From Nanobdellota archaeon (GTDB taxonomy: Archaea; Nanobdellota; Nanobdellia; Pacearchaeales; GW2011-AR1): DNA of 38,390 nt. Below the pieces are notes generated by a model. That model ran no database searches and was not told the origin of the DNA. It saw only the letters and a program-made list of their open reading frames with translations. How positions within the stretch are numbered: the first letter of the stretch is position 1; every line of letters begins with the position of its first letter. Made by a program: the position numbers and the translations under genes. Of this stretch, positions 29,647 to 37,909 are shown piece by piece. Location of the stretch: assembly GCA_030640395.1 (NCBI GenBank), contig DAOWJK010000011.1, forward strand, positions 1 through 38,390. The letters are read 5' to 3'.

Positions 29647-30507
29647 ATGGCACTCAGAAAACACCACAAAATAATAATTGGTGGACTTAGTACATTTCTT
29701 CTAGTCTTATTAATAGCAAACAGCGTGTTTATTTATTTTCTCTATGGGCAGTTGCAATTAAGTTACAATAAAATAGAATCAGATATAACAGAATTAAAAA
29801 CAGACACCCAAAGTAAATTCAATGAACTAACCACAAGCATCCTCCAGGCACAGGAAGAATTAAATTCACTTGGCTCTCAAATTGGCTCAATGGGACAGGA
29901 AATGGATTTGCTCAAAGCCTCGGCAAGTGCGGATTTTTCAGGAATCATCGAAGACGCAATCAAGTCTGTTGTAACAATAAGAACAGACATTAGCCAGGGA
30001 ACAGGATTCATCATAGACCAGGAAGGATATATTGTAACAAACTACCATGTAATGGAAAACGCAAAATCAGCGGGAATTTTTACATATGACAGCGAAACAT
30101 ATTCAGTAAATTTAATCGGGTACAACAGCAATTTTGATATTGCATTATTAAAAATTTCCGGAGATTTTGAAAAGCTAAAACTTGCAGATTCCGACGACAT
30201 TCAAATAGGAGAAAAAGTAATTGCAATAGGAAATCCATTAGGATTGCAATTCTCTGTTTCAGAAGGAATTGTCTCGGCAGTTCACAGGCCAGGACCAAGC
30301 GGGGTCAACGCATACATCCAAACCGACGCAGCACTAAATCCTGGAAATTCAGGAGGCCCTTTAATCAACAAAAAAGGAAAAGTAATCGGAATTAATAATT
30401 TCAAAATTGGAGGAGGAGAAAGTCTTGGCTTTGCATTAGAATCAAATTACATAGAAAGTATTGTAAATGAAATCGCACTGGAAAAATTAAACCAGACATT
30501 AATTTAA
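29647..30507 (+). CDS. Membrane-anchored trypsin-like serine protease (DegP/HtrA type, no PDZ)
   Basis: The 286-residue product has one N-terminal membrane span (about 10-33) and a coiled-coil linker (about 38-92). An HtrA-like protease domain with the full triad follows: H134 in GYIVTNYHVMENA, D164 in SNFDIALLKI and S235 in LNPGNSGGPLINKKG. It stops soon after the protease domain, so the PDZ domains of DegP are absent. It would act at the outer face of the membrane on misfolded or surface proteins (inference from family). The start is the only ATG that keeps the anchor. Confidence 0.93.
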   Translation: MALRKHHKIIIGGLSTFLLVLLIANSVFIYFLYGQLQLSYNKIESDITELKTDTQSKFNELTTSILQAQEELNSLGSQIGSMGQEMDLLKASASADFSGIIEDAIKSVVTIRTDISQGTGFIIDQEGYIVTNYHVMENAKSAGIFTYDSETYSVNLIGYNSNFDIALLKISGDFEKLKLADSDDIQIGEKVIAIGNPLGLQFSVSEGIVSAVHRPGPSGVNAYIQTDAALNPGNSGGPLINKKGKVIGINNFKIGGGESLGFALESNYIESIVNEIALEKLNQTLI

Positions 30508-30584
30508 TAAGAGCAAGATTTTACAAATCTTCCACTACAACTTTTTCTAAAAAAAGTTATAAACCCTTTTTCCTTTAAACAATT

Positions 30585-32030
30585 ATGACAAAAAAAAATC
30601 AAGAGGGTATTACAGTTAAAAAAAATGAGAATTTTAGTGAATGGTTCACACAAGTTATTCAAAAATGCGAACTCGCAGATTTAAGATATAATGTAAAAGG
30701 ATTTTTGGTTTTCCAGCCTTGGTCTGTTTTGGCAATGGAAAAAATGTACAAACATCTTGAGGATGTTTTGCAAAAAAAATCACACAAGCCATACTGGTTT
30801 CCAACTGTAATTCCTAAGAGCAATCTCCAAAAAGAAGCATCTCATATTAAAGGATTCACTCCGGAAGTTTTTTGGGTCACGCATGGAGGAACAAAAAAAC
30901 TCGAAGAACCTCTTGCCCTGCGACCAACTTCTGAAACTGCATTTTACCAGATGTTCAACTTATGGATAAGAAGTTACAAGGACCTGCCTTTCAAAACATA
31001 CCAAAGAGCACAAGTCTTTAGGCACGAAACAAAAGCAACACGACCTTTTCTAAGAAGCAGGGAGTTCCACTGGATAGAAACTCACTGCGCACATGCAACA
31101 GAACAAGATGCAATAAAACAAATCCAGGAAGACATGGAAACAACAGAAGAAGTTTTGCACAAAATATTTGGCTTGCCGTTTATGTTCTTTGAAAGACCAG
31201 CATGGGACAAGTTCGCAGGAGCACACAGAACCTTTGCATCAGATGTGCTAAACCCCGACGGCAAAGTCATACAGCAACCATCAACACATATAATCTCCCC
31301 GAGTTTTTCAAAAGCATTTAACATAACTTACAAAGACAGAGATGGGAAAGAAAAACCCTGTTACACAACTTGCTATGGTCCTTCAATCTCAAGAATATTC
31401 GCAAGCATAATTATAACTCACGGAGACGACAAAGGATTAAAATTCCCCTGGGAAATCGCACCATTGCAAATAATAATAATCCCAATAGATAAGAAAGTAA
31501 ACAAAAAAGCAGAAATACTCAAAAAAGAAATTGAAAAATCTTATTCTGTGGAAATAGATTATTCTGATAAAAGACCTGGTGAAAAATTCAATTACTGGGA
31601 AATGAAAGGGGTTCCAATAAGAATAGATTTAGGATTAAAAGATTTGGAAAAAAAGCAGATAACAATTTTTAGAAGAGACTTGAATAAAAAAATTGTTGTC
31701 CCGGAAAAAGATGTTCTCAAAACAATTGAAAAAATATCAAAAGAATTCACAAAAAATTTAATAAAAGAAGCAGACAAAATTTTTAAAGGAAAAATAAAAG
31801 ACGCCAGGAACATTAACGAAGTAAAAAAAATAATAAAAGATGGTGCAATTGCCAGATGTAATTTCTGCTCAGTTGACAAAGATGGTGAAAAATGTGCAGA
31901 AAAAATTATCAAAGAAATTTCAGCAGAAGTCAGAGGAACAAAATTAGATGAAAAAATAAAACCATTTGGAAAATGTGTAGTCTGCGGAAAAAAAGCAAAA
32001 GAGATTGTTTACATTGCCAAGTCATACTAA
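30585..32030 (+). CDS. proS: Prolyl-tRNA synthetase, archaeal/eukaryotic type
   Basis: ProRS joins proline to tRNA-Pro. The 481-residue product has class II motifs: PYWFPTVIPKSNLQKEASHI (motif 1 region), RAQVFRHETKATRPFLRSRE (motif 2) and ITHGDDKGLKFPWEIAPLQ (motif 3 and the start of the anticodon domain). Its C-terminal extra domain carries cysteines in CNFCSVDKDGEKC and CVVCGKK, as in archaeal and eukaryotic enzymes. It ends in a tyrosine (AKSY), which is typical of that group. A TTATAAACC box lies about 25 nt before the ATG. Confidence 0.97.
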   Translation: MTKKNQEGITVKKNENFSEWFTQVIQKCELADLRYNVKGFLVFQPWSVLAMEKMYKHLEDVLQKKSHKPYWFPTVIPKSNLQKEASHIKGFTPEVFWVTHGGTKKLEEPLALRPTSETAFYQMFNLWIRSYKDLPFKTYQRAQVFRHETKATRPFLRSREFHWIETHCAHATEQDAIKQIQEDMETTEEVLHKIFGLPFMFFERPAWDKFAGAHRTFASDVLNPDGKVIQQPSTHIISPSFSKAFNITYKDRDGKEKPCYTTCYGPSISRIFASIIITHGDDKGLKFPWEIAPLQIIIIPIDKKVNKKAEILKKEIEKSYSVEIDYSDKRPGEKFNYWEMKGVPIRIDLGLKDLEKKQITIFRRDLNKKIVVPEKDVLKTIEKISKEFTKNLIKEADKIFKGKIKDARNINEVKKIIKDGAIARCNFCSVDKDGEKCAEKIIKEISAEVRGTKLDEKIKPFGKCVVCGKKAKEIVYIAKSY

Positions 32031-32057
32031 CAAAAACCTCTTCTTCTTTATATTAAA

Positions 32058-32168
32058 CTATTCATTACTAATAATTGAATTAAGCTCGTCTTCTAATCTA
32101 AAAGTGATTTCCATCAAACGACTTAATTCTTCTTCTACAAATTTTTTCTCTGCCATGTTGTCTTCCAT
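32058..32168 (-). CDS. Possible small acidic protein, 36 aa
   Basis: A short reading frame beginning MEDNMAEKKFVEEELS and ending ELNSIISNE would encode an acidic helix. No clear Shine-Dalgarno sequence is present, and I know no family. It lies convergent to proS and downstream of the candidate small RNA, so it could be part of that transcript or not coding at all. Confidence 0.3.
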   Translation of the reverse strand: MEDNMAEKKFVEEELSRLMEITFRLEDELNSIISNE

Positions 32169-32228
32169 TTTTGGAATTTCCAATAAAAACAGAAATCTTC
32201 TCTAACCTAAATTAATTTAGAAATTATT

Positions 32229-32344
32229 CAACTTAATTCAGGCAAAAAAGAAAATCTGAATTAAATTGAAACAGGTTTAATTGTAGCATAGACTAAGCCA
32301 AATATGCAATTCTTCCAACTTGCAAATCTTAGTCTATCACTCAT
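32229..32344 (-). ncRNA. Candidate small structured RNA (or tiny leaderless gene)
   Basis: On the minus strand a TATA-like AATATTATAAACC (about 32364-32376) is followed, near the expected start, by a hairpin with perfect 10-bp arms (ATAGACTAAG and CTTAGTCTAT, 32288-32337). Then comes a second hairpin with 13-bp arms differing at one pair (32229-32241 and 32256-32268), whose loop contains a T-rich run. An ACA triplet lies 3 nt after the first stem. A 27-codon frame starting at 32344 is possible, with AAGGAGG too close to the ATG. The rest of the 32031-32407 gap shows nothing but the 36-codon frame. Confidence 0.45.
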
Positions 32345-32407
32345 AACCTCCTTAAGAAAATAAGGTTTATAATATTTGTGTTAAAAAATAAGTTCTCCTT
32401 ATATCTT

Positions 32408-33502
32408 TCATAATCCCTTTTTGCCCTCTATGTTTATATCTCCTCTCATAGAGGGTACATCCTTGGGTGCCCTCTTCCCAACCAACTCAACAAACCTCTC
32501 CTTAAATTTCTCCAAATCCTTAACCTTGACTCTAACACCAACAGCCCTCTCATGCCCCCCGCCAGTCGCCCCTTCCAAATCCTTAATCACTTCCAAAACA
32601 ATTTCCCTGACATTATCTCCTCTGACAGAAATATTCACCTTGTCTCCTGAAACATAAATCACAACAATAATCTTCCCAGGAAATTCATACCTCAGCCCAT
32701 TTGACAAATCAGAACTAATGCTCAGCTCTCCTCCATACTGAAAAAACAAAACCCCCCCCTCATTTTTCTGGGACTTCGCCTTCTCCAGCAATTTTTCATA
32801 TTTCTCATTTATCTCTTTAAATTTTTTATACATAGTCTGGTTATATTTGCTCTCTTCCAAAACCTCATAAGGCGTCCTGACCTTCATCAAAAACTTCAAC
32901 ATATTTACCACATTAGTTGTTCTGTCTTTTAATCCCGCATTAAAAATTCTCCCAATCTTCCCTATCTGAGATTTAAAATAAATCTCTTTAACATTTTTAG
33001 AATCAATAATCAAGTCAGGATATTTTTCTTTAAACTCAAAATAAAAATCAGGAACAAAATGATCAGAAATGCACCCAACAACTGCTATCCACAAATCCTG
33101 TTTTCTGTTAGTTATCTGATAACACAAAGCTGTAACAGGTTCATTTGTTTTCTCTTTATTTAACAGAGGATTATAATAATTAACAAAATCAGGAATATCG
33201 CTATTCTCATGATGGTCAATCCACACCACCGGAAGATTAACCTGCCGAACCTCTTTCAAAAATTCCTCAGAAACAACATGCCTGTCCAAAATAAAAATAT
33301 AATCTGCATTTAGTTCCATGACTTTTTTAAAATAATTTCCCGCGTCCGCAGACTTCATCGCAACACCTTTTCCCCTTCCAATATATCTCTGCAGCAAAAG
33401 AAAACTACAAAGCCCGTCCCCGTCATTATCAAAAAAGAAAATCGGATTCTGTGCTTTTTCCAAATGCTCCTGAACTTCTAAAATTTGTTTTTGAGTTAGC
33501 AT
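32408..33502 (-). CDS. DHH-family phosphoesterase (RecJ/GAN-like)
   Basis: The product of about 364 residues has DHH-family motifs: FFFDNDGDGLCSFLLL (D25-D29 region), the DHH triplet at about 96-98 in VVWIDHHEN, and a DHHA1 domain with ATGGGHERAVGVRV. Archaeal members are single-strand exonucleases or oligonucleotide phosphodiesterases; which applies here is unclear. The start is the ATG giving MLTQKQ, which avoids overlap with the upstream gene. The last 20 residues are made by a palindromic element (about 345-360) and a few further codons, so the element supplies the protein's C-terminus. Confidence 0.9.
   Translation of the reverse strand: MLTQKQILEVQEHLEKAQNPIFFFDNDGDGLCSFLLLQRYIGRGKGVAMKSADAGNYFKKVMELNADYIFILDRHVVSEEFLKEVRQVNLPVVWIDHHENSDIPDFVNYYNPLLNKEKTNEPVTALCYQITNRKQDLWIAVVGCISDHFVPDFYFEFKEKYPDLIIDSKNVKEIYFKSQIGKIGRIFNAGLKDRTTNVVNMLKFLMKVRTPYEVLEESKYNQTMYKKFKEINEKYEKLLEKAKSQKNEGGVLFFQYGGELSISSDLSNGLRYEFPGKIIVVIYVSGDKVNISVRGDNVREIVLEVIKDLEGATGGGHERAVGVRVKVKDLEKFKERFVELVGKRAPKDVPSMRGDINIEGKKGL
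32423..32470 (-). repeat. In-frame palindromic element, copy 6 (3' end of DHH gene)
   Basis: This 48-bp copy has hairpin CACCC-AA-GGATG (one G-T pair), then TA and the same 9-bp-arm stem CCCTCTATG/CATAGAGGG as copy 5. It is read as RAPKDVPSM. The stop codon comes 5 codons after the element. Two base differences from copy 5 suggest a recent copy event. Confidence 0.85.
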
Positions 33503-33524
33503 TTTAATTAAAAGCAAATGTGAT

Positions 33525-34604
33525 TTAAAAACCTTCAACAACTTCAGTTCCTAATTTCTTATATCCAAAAAAATCAGTTGTATAATTATAAGCCCCGGCA
33601 TTTAAAAAAACAATTTTATCCCCAACTTTTGGATTTTGCAATTTCACCTTATATCTAAAAATATCATCCCGCGTCGGGGAGTTTCCTTTAATTAAATAAA
33701 ATTTCCTGCCCCGTAATTCCGTACTTTGGGGTACACCAGGCGGTGCTGATTCATCATCCTCAAACTCTCCTTCAATAAGCATTTTTGTGCCAGTTAAAAT
33801 AGTGTCCAACGCACAATTATAAATCGTGGTATTAATCACAATATTGTTTTCCTGAATCTGAATAATTTCTGTCTTAAGTTTTATGCAAGGTGCAGCAAAA
33901 AATCTCCCTGGTTCAATATATGTTTCAATATTATATTCCTTTAAAAATTCTTTTGCATTTGTTATTTTTTTAAAAATATAAACCAGCACTTCTGAAACAT
34001 AACTCCGATATTTCGTCGGAAGCCCACCACCAATATTCAAAAAATCAATCCTCTCCAAACTTTCTTTTGTCAAAGAATCTTCTAACTCTTCTTTAATTTC
34101 CCACTCACTCGTATTTTGCGACTTTCTATGAATATGAACTCCAAGCTTTTCAATAAAAACATTATCTTTAATCCTCGCTATTATCTCGTTTATTTTTTTT
34201 GAAGCCATACCATAAACAAAATATTTCCCAGAACCAATCCTATGCTCCTGAAATTTCATTCTCAAAGAAAGATTAATTTTTATTTTTTCTTCTTCAATCA
34301 CATTCAAAACTCTCTCCAAATCAACTTCATTATCAACAACAAAATTTTTTATTCCCTTTTTTAAAATTTCTTTTAATTCTTCTTCTGGCTCTGCCTGAGT
34401 AAAAAACCAAATCCTTGACTTATCCTTAATCATATCTATTTCCTCTTTGGCATGAATTGAAAAATCACAATCAGAAATTTCCTGCAAAACATTTCCAACT
34501 TCCCTGTTGGTTTTATAAGAGTAAGAAATTTTTAATCCAAGATTTTTTAGAGTTTTTACTTGTTCTAAGAGTTTGGATTTTGAGAGGATGAATTTAGCTT
34601 CCAT
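33525..34604 (-). CDS. Fold-III PLP-dependent decarboxylase (ODC/DAPDC family)
   Basis: The product of about 359 residues has the family motifs: the PLP lysine K31 in ISYSYKTNREV, KLGVHIHRKSQN, FLNIGGGLPTKY (phosphate-binding glycines), YIEPGRFFAAPC and the C-terminal NAGAYNYTTDFFGY. Family members decarboxylate ornithine, lysine, arginine, diaminopimelate or carboxynorspermidine; the substrate is not clear. The usual GxxCxSxD segment reads GNSPTRDD, without the cysteine. A palindromic element lies at about residues 287-299 just before that segment. Start MEAKF is favoured over an ATG 4 codons upstream because of a TTAAATAC box about 25 nt before it. Confidence 0.88.
   Translation of the reverse strand: MEAKFILSKSKLLEQVKTLKNLGLKISYSYKTNREVGNVLQEISDCDFSIHAKEEIDMIKDKSRIWFFTQAEPEEELKEILKKGIKNFVVDNEVDLERVLNVIEEEKIKINLSLRMKFQEHRIGSGKYFVYGMASKKINEIIARIKDNVFIEKLGVHIHRKSQNTSEWEIKEELEDSLTKESLERIDFLNIGGGLPTKYRSYVSEVLVYIFKKITNAKEFLKEYNIETYIEPGRFFAAPCIKLKTEIIQIQENNIVINTTIYNCALDTILTGTKMLIEGEFEDDESAPPGVPQSTELRGRKFYLIKGNSPTRDDIFRYKVKLQNPKVGDKIVFLNAGAYNYTTDFFGYKKLGTEVVEGF
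33708..33746 (-). repeat. In-frame palindromic element, copy 7 (in PLP decarboxylase)
   Basis: This 39-bp (13-codon) copy reads APPGVPQSTELRG. On the coding strand CACC-GCCT-GGTG is followed by TACCCC, then a GTAC-type small dyad (GTAC at both sides of CCCAAA) and an end of TTACGGGGCA. It has the same length as copy 4 but a different reading frame. Confidence 0.85.
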
Positions 34605-34672
34605 AACAAAAAACAAGATAGAGTGTATTTAAGGTTTTTGTGTGGGGGAATTTTAGGGTTTAGAAAAACAAA

Positions 34673-35821
34673 TTAAATCCAAAATCCATCTAAGGTTAGT
34701 TTCCTTACTCTTTCCCCAAAATTCTCGTCTTTAAATTTTAAGGCAGTTATCTCTTTATTATTCATTACAAAACCATCAACATTTTTTGCTTCAATTTCTT
34801 TTAATACACTTTCTTTTGTCCAATATTTTCCATTTGCATCAGAAGATAATCTTTCACATTTTCCAAGATTTATGTAAAAATTTGCTTCTTCTTTTATATT
34901 TTCAAAAGATAATTTTTTATCATGATAATAATTCCAAACATTACCTCTTTTAATTAAAGAAAGATCTTTGTTTTCTGCATAACCCAAAACACAGTTTCTA
35001 ATTTCATCTTCAGAATATACAAGATGGTACAAACTTCCCCCCGATTGTTTCTCATAAATTTTATCGTAGTTAATTTTTCCAACCAACATATTTTTATTTT
35101 TTCTTCTGAATTTCACTTTATCTAATTCATAAAAATTTGTTTCTGGCAAATCCTGGATAAATTTGTCTTCTCTTTCCCCAAACATTAACCCTGCTCTCCA
35201 ATTTTTCTTATTTAAAACTTCAATATTACAACTTGAAACAAATTCTATAAGTTTTTTCCCCTTTTTCTTTTTATCGAATTCAACTTTACACCACCACGGA
35301 TTTTCATATATCCCTGGCTTTTTTCCTTCTTTATTAGGATATCTTGGCTGGGCATAAGTATCAAATCCAATAATCGTTCCTTTCCAACCATAAGTATCCC
35401 AATTATTCTCACTTATTACTTTAATTCTATCTCTTATCTCAAGAGATTCAACTTCTATTTTTTTATCAAATACTTTTATTAGCTTTCTTTCTTTCTGTTT
35501 ATCATTCACTAACAACTTTTTATTTATGTCTTTTTCTTCTATTACATTTCCAAAGCAATCACTTACATATGTTTTGATAGGACTACTATAAGCATCAGAA
35601 TTAGCAGAATCCATTTTATGAAAATTTCTTTTAAGAGGTACAATTGAAGCACCATAAAACCTTTCCTCTTTACCCCATGTTTTATGCTCTACCCAATCGG
35701 TGGCTTTTTTCGTTGCCCCTTTTATGCTATCAAATGATTCGATCTCTCCCCCACCATGCACTAATCCATCAGAGTCTCCATTCTTATACCTAAGTAATAT
35801 GCCATACTTTTTCCCTTTCAT
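34673..35821 (-). CDS. Hypothetical protein, 382 aa
   Basis: I do not recognise this protein. It is soluble by composition, lysine-rich, with many aromatic residues. The middle has beta-rich segments resembling small barrel domains: IRDRIKVISENNWDTYGWKG, PWWCKVEFDKKKKGKKLIEF, and later ELDKVKFRRKNKNMLVGKIN. The C-terminal part looks helical (TKESVLKEIEAKNVDGFVMN). Its start MKGKKYGILLRY is preceded by an A-rich stretch without a clear Shine-Dalgarno site. Codon use is AT-richer than the enzymes nearby, as in other orphan genes here. Confidence 0.65.
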   Translation of the reverse strand: MKGKKYGILLRYKNGDSDGLVHGGGEIESFDSIKGATKKATDWVEHKTWGKEERFYGASIVPLKRNFHKMDSANSDAYSSPIKTYVSDCFGNVIEEKDINKKLLVNDKQKERKLIKVFDKKIEVESLEIRDRIKVISENNWDTYGWKGTIIGFDTYAQPRYPNKEGKKPGIYENPWWCKVEFDKKKKGKKLIEFVSSCNIEVLNKKNWRAGLMFGEREDKFIQDLPETNFYELDKVKFRRKNKNMLVGKINYDKIYEKQSGGSLYHLVYSEDEIRNCVLGYAENKDLSLIKRGNVWNYYHDKKLSFENIKEEANFYINLGKCERLSSDANGKYWTKESVLKEIEAKNVDGFVMNNKEITALKFKDENFGERVRKLTLDGFWI

Positions 35822-35966
35822 TTTTTCTTACCACTATTTAGTTAATACTCTTAAGTAACTCATCTTAATATAACTTTCTACCAATTTTTACACAATCCAT
35901 TAAAATCTTTTGTCTTATTTCACTTAAATTAGTAAGATTTAAAAACATCTTATTATTTATCAAAAT

Positions 35967-36932
35967 ATGAAAAAATTAAAATTAGATAAAATAGATAGGA
36001 AATTGCTCAGTTATATTTTCCATAATTTTAGAACACCTATAACACAGATTGCGAAAAAATGCAGAATTTCAAGAGAACAGGCAGAATACAGAATTAAAAA
36101 ATACGAGAAATCTGGATTAATTAATAAATATCTTGCTGGAATTAATTTGCACGCACTTGGTTATGACAAAAATTATATTATTAAATTAAGGGTGAAAAAT
36201 CCCCAGATAAAAAAATTAGCAGAAATAGATAATCTAAAAAACATTTTAATATTCACGCGGGTGTCTTGTTATGGGCAATGGGATTACATGGTGTCGGTTT
36301 TTGCGAAAGATAAAACAAGTATTTTAGAATTTATTTCTTATCTTTATGAATTATGGAAACATGAATTATCAGACTATGAAATTCTTGAGCCAATTGAAAT
36401 CCATTATTTCCCGTTAAAAATTTTTGGAAAAACAGAACATGATAAAACTTTAAGTTATACAGAAAGCAGACAAATTGTTTTAGATGATTTAGATAAAAAA
36501 ATATTATCTATCCTTGCAGAAAATGCAAACATAAAAATTGTTGAATTAGCGCACAAAGTTAACTCAAAAATTGAAACAATAAATTATCGTCTAAAGCGTA
36601 TTGAAAAAAATATGATTCTTGGTTACAGAATTTTTCTTAATCTTGATGTAATTGGATATAATTTAACTTTAATGAATATTAAGATGAATAATTTGTCCAA
36701 GTCCTTTCAAAATAAACTTCTAACTTATGCTAAACAAAGAGACAGAGTTCATGCTTTTTCTTTAAGCGTTGGAAAATTCAGCACCGCATTTCAGATAATT
36801 TATAAAAATTCTGAAGAACTTAAAAAAGAAATTAATAAAATAAAAGAAACTTTTGCAGAGAATTTAATTGAATATGAATTAATTAATATTGAAAAAGAGT
36901 TAAATCCCAAGATGTTGCCTGATATTTTTTAG
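35967..36932 (+). CDS. Lrp/AsnC-family regulator with two helix-turn-helix domains
   Basis: The 321-residue product appears to be two Lrp-like units in tandem. The first HTH is LDKIDRKLLSYIFHNFRTP, then TQIAKKCRISREQAEYRIKKYEKSGLI. The ligand-type domain follows at about 60-150. The second HTH (about 172-225) reads LDDLDKKILSILAENANIK, then ELAHKVNSKIETINYRLKRIEKN. A second partial effector domain comes after it. Normal Lrp proteins are about 150 residues with one HTH. Double forms occur in several archaea. It could bind an amino acid or polyamine-related signal; the target is unknown. It converges with the deoxyhypusine synthase gene (4-bp overlap). Confidence 0.88.
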   Translation: MKKLKLDKIDRKLLSYIFHNFRTPITQIAKKCRISREQAEYRIKKYEKSGLINKYLAGINLHALGYDKNYIIKLRVKNPQIKKLAEIDNLKNILIFTRVSCYGQWDYMVSVFAKDKTSILEFISYLYELWKHELSDYEILEPIEIHYFPLKIFGKTEHDKTLSYTESRQIVLDDLDKKILSILAENANIKIVELAHKVNSKIETINYRLKRIEKNMILGYRIFLNLDVIGYNLTLMNIKMNNLSKSFQNKLLTYAKQRDRVHAFSLSVGKFSTAFQIIYKNSEELKKEINKIKETFAENLIEYELINIEKELNPKMLPDIF

Positions 36933-37873
36933 TCAGCTTTCAACAACCCCTCCTCCTTCATTTTATCCAAAACACTGCACATCATTAAAGGAAAAGTTAT
37001 GCAAACATCCCCATTAACTGTCGCTGCTTCTGCGTCGTCTTTTAATTTTCCCCATGACTTTGCTTCTTGTGTTGTTGCTCCACTTAAACTTCCTGACGAA
37101 GCGTGCGAAGTTGTCATATAAACAGCATAATCAAAACCTCCGCTTAACAAAGCTGCAAAAATTGCATAATGTTTTGAAGTGCTTCCTCCAAGAGAAATCA
37201 AGGCTTTTTTCTCATCAAAACTTAAATCAGTCACAACTCTCTGCATGTCCTGAATAGTATCTACAATAAAATCATCATGCTTTTGTTGAAACATAAATAA
37301 TTGAAACCCAAAACTTGAGTCAGCAATGCCCGGGCAATAAATTGGGATATTATTTTTCGCTGCCTGATACAGAATTGAATTTTCATCTTCAATTAATAGT
37401 CCAATTTCTTTTAATAATTCAGAAGTGGAAATTCGTTTTTGTTTTTTATAAATCTTTGATAAAAATTCGTTCATTTTATCTTCAAACTTCATATAACTTT
37501 CATTTCTTATTAACAAATTTCCAACTCTATTTTCTCCTCGTTCGTGCATTGCGGTATCATCTGCATAAAAATTCGAAAGTTCAAAATCTTCTCCAAAAGA
37601 TTTCATGATGTCTTCTTCAATTGCCCCTGAAGTTGTTACCAAAATATTTGAAATTTTGAGTTTGCATAATTGCGCGAAGAAACCCCGAAGTCCGGAAGTA
37701 ACCATATTAGAAGTAAATGTTAAAAAAACTTTAGCCCCTGCTCTTTTCATTTTTAAAACAACCTTCACAGCCTCATTTAATTCAATTGCCTGATACCCAA
37801 GAGAACCAAAACTATCCACACATTCTTTCACACTCATATTCGGCTTCCACAAAAAATCCTTTACTTTTTTCAT
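36929..37873 (-). CDS. dhs: Deoxyhypusine synthase
   Basis: Deoxyhypusine synthase moves an aminobutyl group from spermidine to a lysine of aIF5A, the first step of hypusine formation. The 314-residue product has family blocks: VFLTFTSNMVTSGLRG (NAD-binding), LVTTSGAIEEDIMKS, IPIYCPGIADSSFGFQ, SLGGSTSKHYAIFAAL with the catalytic lysine at about K234, and TTSHASSGSLSGATTQEAKSWGK. The start MKKVKDFLW has a GGAGG site about 8 nt upstream; an upstream in-frame ATG would add 9 residues without family support. An inverted repeat lies in its leader. Confidence 0.95.
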   Translation of the reverse strand: MKKVKDFLWKPNMSVKECVDSFGSLGYQAIELNEAVKVVLKMKRAGAKVFLTFTSNMVTSGLRGFFAQLCKLKISNILVTTSGAIEEDIMKSFGEDFELSNFYADDTAMHERGENRVGNLLIRNESYMKFEDKMNEFLSKIYKKQKRISTSELLKEIGLLIEDENSILYQAAKNNIPIYCPGIADSSFGFQLFMFQQKHDDFIVDTIQDMQRVVTDLSFDEKKALISLGGSTSKHYAIFAALLSGGFDYAVYMTTSHASSGSLSGATTQEAKSWGKLKDDAEAATVNGDVCITFPLMMCSVLDKMKEEGLLKAD

Positions 37874-37909
37874 TTTTGGTTCCTCCAAAAAGGAAAACAT
37901 GAAAATCTT

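Noticed and set aside
32005..32205. A 66-codon frame on the plus strand after proS
   Set aside because: It overlaps the proS end and is Ser/Asn-rich low complexity; the gap is better explained by the small minus-strand elements.
32288..32337. Confident H/ACA guide RNA
   Set aside because: The ACA and lower stem fit, but the upper stem is only about 5 bp and no K-turn is clear, so I kept it as a generic small RNA candidate.
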